A stretch of DNA of 64,000 nt, from the NCBI GenBank assembly GCA_963823495.1, contig CAWGLV010000001.1, forward strand, positions 2,108,001 to 2,172,000, written 5' to 3'. This DNA is from DATDAH01 sp963823495 (GTDB lineage: Bacteria > Actinomycetota > Acidimicrobiia > Acidimicrobiales > DATDAH01). Both the position numbers and the translations under genes were made by a program. Under the pieces are notes generated by a model. It was given only the letters and a program-made list of their open reading frames with translations, was not told the origin of the DNA and ran no database searches. Within the stretch, counting starts at the first letter, position 1; the number at the start of each line of letters is the position of its first letter. Below, in pieces: positions 59,599 to 64,000 of this stretch.

Positions 59599-60572
59599 GA
59601 GGCCTCCCAGGCCGACCGGAGGGCATCGAGGACCCCGGCTGACGGCAGCGGCGCGCCGGGGCCGTCCCGGTCCCACCCGCCCTCGGCGAGGGCGGCGGCC
59701 AGCGCCGCGTCGTCCAACAGGTCGCCGAGGGCATCTGGGTCCGCGTCGGGGCCGGGAGCCAACACGACCGACGCCCGGAACATGGGTGCAGGGTAGAAGA
59801 TGGTCAGGTCACCACCCTGGGCGGTGTCGGCCACGGCCTCGGCCTCGGTGCCGAGGGCACCGACGGCCCCGAAGGCCGCCCCACCCTGTTGGGCCAGACG
59901 CAGCAGGGCCGAGCCGGCCGTTCGGGTGGGCACGGAGTCCTCGAGGTCCCCCAGCCACCGCTCGTCGATGTCCTGGCCGGCGAAGCCCGGGTCCCCGAGG
60001 TGATCGGCCATCGCCTGGGCCAGGACGAGCAGGCCCGCGGCGCTGATGTCGGGGGGGTCGTAGCCGGCCTTGACCGGACCCCAGGCTGCTTCGCCGCCGT
60101 GGTCGGACCAGGGCTCGCCGGCGGCGTCGCCGAGGCAGGCCCAGCCCACCTCAGCGCAGGCCACCTCCAGGGCCGCGCCGCGGTCGTCCTGGGCCACGAG
60201 CGCCAGCCCGGTCGAGTACCCGGCGGCGATCGGGTCGGCGAACAGGTCGGTGCCGGTGGCGAAGCGCCGTCGGTCGTTCACCTGTTGTGGGAACGGGTCG
60301 AGGGTGAGCCAGGCGTCGGCGCCGAGCTCGGTGTCCACCGGGCCGAGCCGGTCGACGGTCTCGCCCACGGCCTCGATCTCGACCTCGGCCAGGCCCTCGT
60401 CCTCGAGCGTGCGGCAGACCGCGGCCAGTTCCTCGGCGCACAGGAGGCTCAGGGCGTCGTCGCCCCCGTCGGGGTCACCGGCATCCCCGCCGCTGCCGTC
60501 GATGAACGAGCGCACGAGCAGGGCCACGGCCACCATGAGGACGGCACCCAGCACCGCGAGGACCCGTCGCAT
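59595..60572 (-). CDS. Secreted substrate-binding-protein-like protein
   Basis: 325 residues: N-terminal membrane anchor or signal (VLAVLGAVLMVAVALLVRSF), an acidic linker, then a two-lobed binding-protein-like part (EELAAVCRTLEDEGLAEVEI, WLTLDPFPQQVNDRRRF, GPVKAGYDPPDISAAGLLVL, LTIFYPAPMF). It has four Cys. It appears to be a divergent partner of the binding domain in the next gene. First gene of the coupled minus-strand operon, with TAGACT 9 nt before its ATG. Confidence 0.75.
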   Translation of the reverse strand: MRRVLAVLGAVLMVAVALLVRSFIDGSGGDAGDPDGGDDALSLLCAEELAAVCRTLEDEGLAEVEIEAVGETVDRLGPVDTELGADAWLTLDPFPQQVNDRRRFATGTDLFADPIAAGYSTGLALVAQDDRGAALEVACAEVGWACLGDAAGEPWSDHGGEAAWGPVKAGYDPPDISAAGLLVLAQAMADHLGDPGFAGQDIDERWLGDLEDSVPTRTAGSALLRLAQQGGAAFGAVGALGTEAEAVADTAQGGDLTIFYPAPMFRASVVLAPGPDADPDALGDLLDDAALAAALAEGGWDRDGPGAPLPSAGVLDALRSAWEAS

Positions 60573-60581
60573 CGGGGGCTG

Positions 60582-60587
60582 AGTCTA
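60582..60587 (-). promoter_or_regulatory. -10-like box TAGACT for the SBP/VWA/murJ operon
   Basis: TAGACT lies 9 nt before the ATG at 60572. The divergent proA box is 24 bp away. Confidence 0.5.
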
Positions 60588-60611
60588 GGGAGCCGTCGGG
60601 ACGGCGCCCGG

Positions 60612-60617
60612 TAGCCT
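60612..60617 (+). promoter_or_regulatory. -10-like box TAGCCT for proA
   Basis: TAGCCT ends 8 nt before the proA GTG at 60626. Confidence 0.5.
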
Positions 60618-60625
60618 CACCGGCC

Positions 60626-61873
60626 GTGGGACACAGCTCCGTCGTCGAACTCGGTCGCCGGGCGAAGGTCGCGTCCCGGGAACTGGCCCGGGCCTCCTCG
60701 GCCGACAAGGACGCGGCGCTCCAGGCCGCCGCCGAGCTCCTGGTCACGCGCCGCGAGGAGGTCCTGACGGCCAACACCGTCGATGTGGCCCGCGCCGAAG
60801 CCGACGGGGTGAGTCCCACGGTGGTCGACCGCCTCCGACTCACCCCGGCCCGCGTCGAGGCCATGGCCGCCGGCCTGCGCCAGGTGGCGGCGCTGGCGGA
60901 TCCCGTGGGCGAGGTGCTCGACGGCTGGGTGCGCCCCAACGGCCTGCGCATCCAGCGGGTCCGGGTGCCCCTGGGGGTGGTGGCGATCATCTATGAGAAC
61001 CGTCCCAACGTGACCAGCGACGCCGCCGGCTTGTGCGTCAAGGCCGGCAACGCGGCCTTCCTGCGGGGCTCCTCGGGGGCCATCGACTCCAACGTGGCGA
61101 TCGCGGCGGTCCTGCGGGAGGGGATGGCCAAGGCCGGGTTGCCCGAGGATGCGGTCGTGCTGGTCGAGGACACCAGCCGCGAGGCCGCGGTCGAGTTCAT
61201 GCGTCAGCGGGAGTCGATCGACTGCCTGATCCCCCGGGGTGGCCCGTCCCTGATCCAGTCGATCCTGGACAACGCCACGGTGCCCTACGTGATCGACGGC
61301 GACGGCAACTGCCACGTCTACGTCCACGAGGACGCCGACCTCGAGATGGCCCGCGAGATCATCGTGAACGCCAAGACCCAGCGGCCGTCGGTGTGCAACG
61401 CGGCCGAGACCCTCGTGGTCCACTCCGCCGTCGCCGAGGCGTTCCTCCCGGCCGCGGCCGAGGCCCTGGCCGGTGTCGAACTGGTGGGTGACGAGCGGGC
61501 GCGGGCCCTGCTCTCCGGTGCCGGGACGGCAGGGGAGGGCGACTGGGCTCAGGAGTTCCTCGACCTGAAGCTGGCGGTTCGGGTGGTCGACGACCTGGAC
61601 GAGGCCATCGCCCACATCGCCCGCTACGGCTCGGGCCACAGCGAGGCCATCATCACCGGCTCGGTGGCCGCGGCCGACCGCTTCTGCCAGGAGGTCGATG
61701 CCGCCGCCGTCCTGGTCAACGCCTCCACCCGCTTCGTGGACGGCGAGGAGTTCGGCTTCGGCGCCGAGATCGGCATCTCCACCCAGAAGCTGCACGCCCG
61801 TGGCCCCATGGGCCTCCGCGAGCTCACCACCGCCAAGTACGTCATCCGGGGCGAGGGTCAGATCCGGAGCTGA
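60626..61873 (+). CDS. proA: Gamma-glutamyl phosphate reductase
   Basis: 415 residues. An aldehyde-dehydrogenase-fold enzyme for the second step of proline synthesis. Signatures: VPLGVVAIIYENRPNVTSDA, LRGSSGAIDSN, LIPRGGPSLIQSI, and the catalytic Cys in TQRPSVCNAAETL. The GTG start is supported by TAGCCT 8 nt upstream. proB is 6.1 kb away with a minus-strand operon between them, while in many actinobacteria the two are adjacent. Confidence 0.97.
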   Translation: MGHSSVVELGRRAKVASRELARASSADKDAALQAAAELLVTRREEVLTANTVDVARAEADGVSPTVVDRLRLTPARVEAMAAGLRQVAALADPVGEVLDGWVRPNGLRIQRVRVPLGVVAIIYENRPNVTSDAAGLCVKAGNAAFLRGSSGAIDSNVAIAAVLREGMAKAGLPEDAVVLVEDTSREAAVEFMRQRESIDCLIPRGGPSLIQSILDNATVPYVIDGDGNCHVYVHEDADLEMAREIIVNAKTQRPSVCNAAETLVVHSAVAEAFLPAAAEALAGVELVGDERARALLSGAGTAGEGDWAQEFLDLKLAVRVVDDLDEAIAHIARYGSGHSEAIITGSVAAADRFCQEVDAAAVLVNASTRFVDGEEFGFGAEIGISTQKLHARGPMGLRELTTAKYVIRGEGQIRS

Positions 61874-61890
61874 GCCGCGGGGCATCCATC

Positions 61891-61906
61891 TTGACCAGCC
61901 GGTCAA
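61891..61906. promoter_or_regulatory. Inverted repeat TTGACC-4-GGTCAA upstream of moxR
   Basis: TTGACC (61891-61896) and GGTCAA (61901-61906) are exact inverted half-sites 10 bp before the TAGGCT box. They overlap the likely -35 region, so a repressor operator of TetR type is possible. Confidence 0.4.
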
Positions 61907-61916
61907 GTCCCCTCGG

Positions 61917-61922
61917 TAGGCT
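61917..61922 (+). promoter_or_regulatory. -10-like box TAGGCT for moxR
   Basis: TAGGCT ends 7 nt before the ATG at 61930. Confidence 0.5.
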
Positions 61923-61929
61923 CGGCCCC

Positions 61930-62838
61930 ATGGACTACCGATTCGACGCCGTGGACCAGGTCCGGGCCGGGCTGGGCAAGGTCGACTACCTGGCCGACGA
62001 GGGCATCGCCGGGGTGGTGTACCTGGCCGACCGGTTGCAGAAGCCGGTGTTGGTCGAGGGGCCCGCCGGTACCGGCAAGACCCAGTTGGCCAAGTCGGTG
62101 GCGGAGATGACCGGCGCCCGTCTCATCCGTCTCCAGTGCTACGAGGGCCTCGACGAGGCCAAGGCGCTGTACGAGTGGAACTACAAGAAGCAGCTCCTGC
62201 GGATCCAGGCCGAGCGCAATGCCGAGGGCACCTGGAACGAGATCGAGGACGACATCTTCTCCGACGACTTCCTGCTCGAGCGCCCGCTGCTCGAAGCGAT
62301 CCGCTCGCCGGACCCCGTGGTCCTGCTCATCGACGAGGTGGACCGGGTGGAGGTCGAGACCGAGGCCCTGCTGCTGGAGATCCTCTCGGACTACCAGGTG
62401 TCGATCCCGGAGCTGGGCACGGTCACCGCCACCCAGATCCCTCTCGTCTTCCTCACGTCCAACAACACCCGCGAGCTCTCCGAGGCCCTCAAACGCCGGT
62501 GCCTCTACCTGCACATCGACTACCCCGACATGGAGCGGGAGAAGGAGATCGTGCTGACCAAGGTTCCCGGCGTCGGTGAGAACCTGGCCGACCAGATCGC
62601 GCGCATCGTGCGCTCGATCCGACAGCTCGAGCTGAAGAAGGCCCCTTCGGTCTCCGAGACGTTGGACTGGGCTCGCACCCTGGTGCACCTGGGCGTCGAG
62701 CAGGTCGACGAACAGCAGGCCACCGAGACCATCACCATCCTGCTGAAGTACCAGGCCGACATCGCCAAGGCCATCAAGGAGTTCGGCGGCGACGGCCAGA
62801 CCTGGACGCGCGGCGGCCCGGCCCCGAGCAGGACATGA
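61930..62838 (+). CDS. MoxR-family AAA+ ATPase
   Basis: 302 residues from ATG 61930. Walker A EGPAGTGKTQLAKSVAE, a family-specific LQCYEGLDEAKALYEWNYKK, Walker B VVLLIDEVDRVE, sensor VFLTSNNTREL and the arginine finger region ALKRRCLYL. MoxR ATPases act as chaperones with VWA partners. Here the stop overlaps a CoxE-type VWA gene (ATGA), the classic pairing (CoxD/CoxE-like). No CO dehydrogenase genes are visible in the window, so the client is unknown. Confidence 0.94.
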   Translation: MDYRFDAVDQVRAGLGKVDYLADEGIAGVVYLADRLQKPVLVEGPAGTGKTQLAKSVAEMTGARLIRLQCYEGLDEAKALYEWNYKKQLLRIQAERNAEGTWNEIEDDIFSDDFLLERPLLEAIRSPDPVVLLIDEVDRVEVETEALLLEILSDYQVSIPELGTVTATQIPLVFLTSNNTRELSEALKRRCLYLHIDYPDMEREKEIVLTKVPGVGENLADQIARIVRSIRQLELKKAPSVSETLDWARTLVHLGVEQVDEQQATETITILLKYQADIAKAIKEFGGDGQTWTRGGPAPSRT

Positions 62839-64000
62839 CCGACACGGGCCTCCGTGGCCCGAACGGCCCGAGTGGAGCGGGAGGCCCGGCGCCGGTGACC
62901 GCCGGAGACGCGCTGGTCGACCTGCTCAACGGCTTCATCATCGAGCTGCGGGAAGCAGGCCTGCCGGTCAGCCTGACGGAGAACCTGGACGCCATGCAGG
63001 CCGTTCGCCACATCCCCCTGGAGGACCGCGAGGCCTTCAAGTACGCGCTGGCGGCCACGTTGGTGAAGAACAACGCTCACTGGCGGGCCTTCGAGACGGT
63101 CTTCGAGGTCTACTTCTCCTACCGCGGCCGCGAGTACCGGATCGTGGACGACGAGGGCGAGCCGCTGTCGGACGAGGAACTGGCCGAGATGGCCGAGCTG
63201 ATGGGCGCCGAGGGCCAGGGCGGCCAGGGCGGTCCCGGCGAGGCCATGAGCAACGAGGAACTGGCCGAGATGCTCTACCGGGCGCTCATGGAGGGCGACG
63301 AGGCCCTGATGCGGGCCCTCGCCCGCCAGTCGGTCACCCGGTTCGCCGGGATGGAGCCGGGGCGCCCCGTCGGGGGGACCTACTACCTCTACCGCACGCT
63401 GCGGAACCTGGATCTCGACGGCATGCTCGAGCGGCTCCTGGAGCAGGCGCAAGAGGATGCCCCCGCCCCGATGAGCGCCCTCGAGCAGCGCCTGGAGGAG
63501 GACGAGTACCAGACCCGGATCGAGCAGCTGAAGAAGGAGATCGAGGCCGAGATCCGCCGTCGCCTGGTGGCCGACCGGGGGGTCGAGGCCATGGCCAAGA
63601 CCCTGCGCAAGCCCTTGCCCGAGGATGTCGACTTCATGCACGCCAGCCGGGAGGAGATGGCCGACCTGCGCAAGGCCATCTACCCGCTGACCCGCAAGCT
63701 GGCCGTGCGCCTGACCCGGAAGCGCCGTCACGGTCGCAAGGGCCCGCTGGACTTCCGCAACACGGTGCGTCACTCACTCAGCTACGGGGGGGTCCCGGCC
63801 GAGCCCAAGTTCCGCTATCCGAAGCCGGCCAAGCCCGAGATCTTCGTCATCGCCGACATCTCCGGGTCGGTGGCCGCCTTCGCCCGGTTCACCCTCCACC
63901 TCGTCTACGCCATCAGCAACCAGTTCTCGAAGGTGCGGTCCTTCGTGTTCATCGACGGCCTCGACGAGGTCACCCGGTTCTTCGAGGGGGTCGAGGACAT
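62835..64000 (+). CDS. CoxE-type VWA-domain protein, 3' end outside window
   Basis: 388 codons are visible from ATG 62835 (ATGA overlap with the MoxR gene) to the window edge. The region VTAGDALVDLLNGFIIELRE, then LTENLDAMQAVRHI, is the N-terminal part of CoxE-like proteins. A charged helical middle follows (EQRLEEDEYQTRIEQLKKEI), then DFRNTVRHSLSYGG and the VWA MIDAS FVIADISGSVAAFARF. It is expected to work with the MoxR ATPase in maturing a metalloenzyme or remodelling a complex. Confidence 0.9.
   Translation, partial: MTDTGLRGPNGPSGAGGPAPVTAGDALVDLLNGFIIELREAGLPVSLTENLDAMQAVRHIPLEDREAFKYALAATLVKNNAHWRAFETVFEVYFSYRGREYRIVDDEGEPLSDEELAEMAELMGAEGQGGQGGPGEAMSNEELAEMLYRALMEGDEALMRALARQSVTRFAGMEPGRPVGGTYYLYRTLRNLDLDGMLERLLEQAQEDAPAPMSALEQRLEEDEYQTRIEQLKKEIEAEIRRRLVADRGVEAMAKTLRKPLPEDVDFMHASREEMADLRKAIYPLTRKLAVRLTRKRRHGRKGPLDFRNTVRHSLSYGGVPAEPKFRYPKPAKPEIFVIADISGSVAAFARFTLHLVYAISNQFSKVRSFVFIDGLDEVTRFFEGVED

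Overview
The window is GC-rich bacterial DNA carrying mostly single-copy housekeeping genes. It reads as an actinobacterium (Actinomycetota), and I infer the class Acidimicrobiia. The signs are a mec-cysM-murI-MBL-rph-rdgB string in the same order as Mycobacterium tuberculosis Rv1334-Rv1341, an actinobacterial tig-clpP-clpX set with a second unlinked clpP, a radical-SAM/DUF2344-RNase E/G-rplU-rpmA-dgt-obg-proB run, and an mreBCD-mrdA-rodA elongation operon. Genes are tightly packed, with many 4-nt ATGA/GTGA stop-start overlaps. At least 20 protein genes have a TAnnnT box (usually TAGnCT) 6-12 nt before the start codon, so leaderless transcription looks like the norm; this was used to choose several start codons.

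Layout. 1-8.4 kb is an accessory, decaying segment. It holds the 3' part of a class III cyclase gene, an alpha/beta-hydrolase that has lost its catalytic Ser and His, a frameshifted methyltransferase fused head-on to a vapC toxin remnant, a lipoprotein, half of an nhaC antiporter gene, a large flippase/pseudokinase membrane protein, an Ntn amidase gene with an in-frame stop, and a TRIC-channel gene with a frameshift and a stop. This block ends at the 3' end of ssrA (tmRNA), a classic integration site. 8.5-16.7 kb holds ssrA-smpB, the sulfur/cell-wall/nucleotide string, an amino-acid racemase-like gene whose ATG shares a base with the CCA end of tRNA-Leu, and a clpP. 16.7-23.8 kb holds an addB-like/addA recombination helicase-nuclease pair and rpe. 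23.9-26.2 kb is a tRNA patch (Lys, His, Arg, Gly, Pro) around a SulP transporter gene. 26.4-33.4 kb is a surface-oriented block: a GT10 fucosyltransferase-like enzyme, a 1475-residue M4 protease with Ig-like repeats and SLH anchors, and an MBOAT acyltransferase.

33.5-48.5 kb holds tig-clpP-clpX plus a coupled small protein of 11-residue repeats, folC, an SRPBCC protein, ndk, the rod-shape operon mreB-mreC-mreD-mrdA-rodA, and the radical-SAM/DUF2344 pair. 48.5-54.5 kb holds RNase E/G, L21, L27, dGTPase, Obg and ProB. 54.5-60.6 kb is a minus-strand cluster inserted between proB and proA: two substrate-binding-like proteins (one fused to a VWA domain), a membrane-anchored coiled-coil protein and MurJ, all coupled, followed by PspA. 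60.6-64 kb is proA, a MoxR AAA+ gene and a truncated CoxE-type VWA gene.

The best candidates for an undescribed system are the SBP / SBP-VWA / coiled-coil / MurJ / PspA cluster (envelope surveillance tied to lipid II flipping), the 11-residue-repeat protein coupled to clpX, and the shared base between a tRNA 3' end and a start codon.
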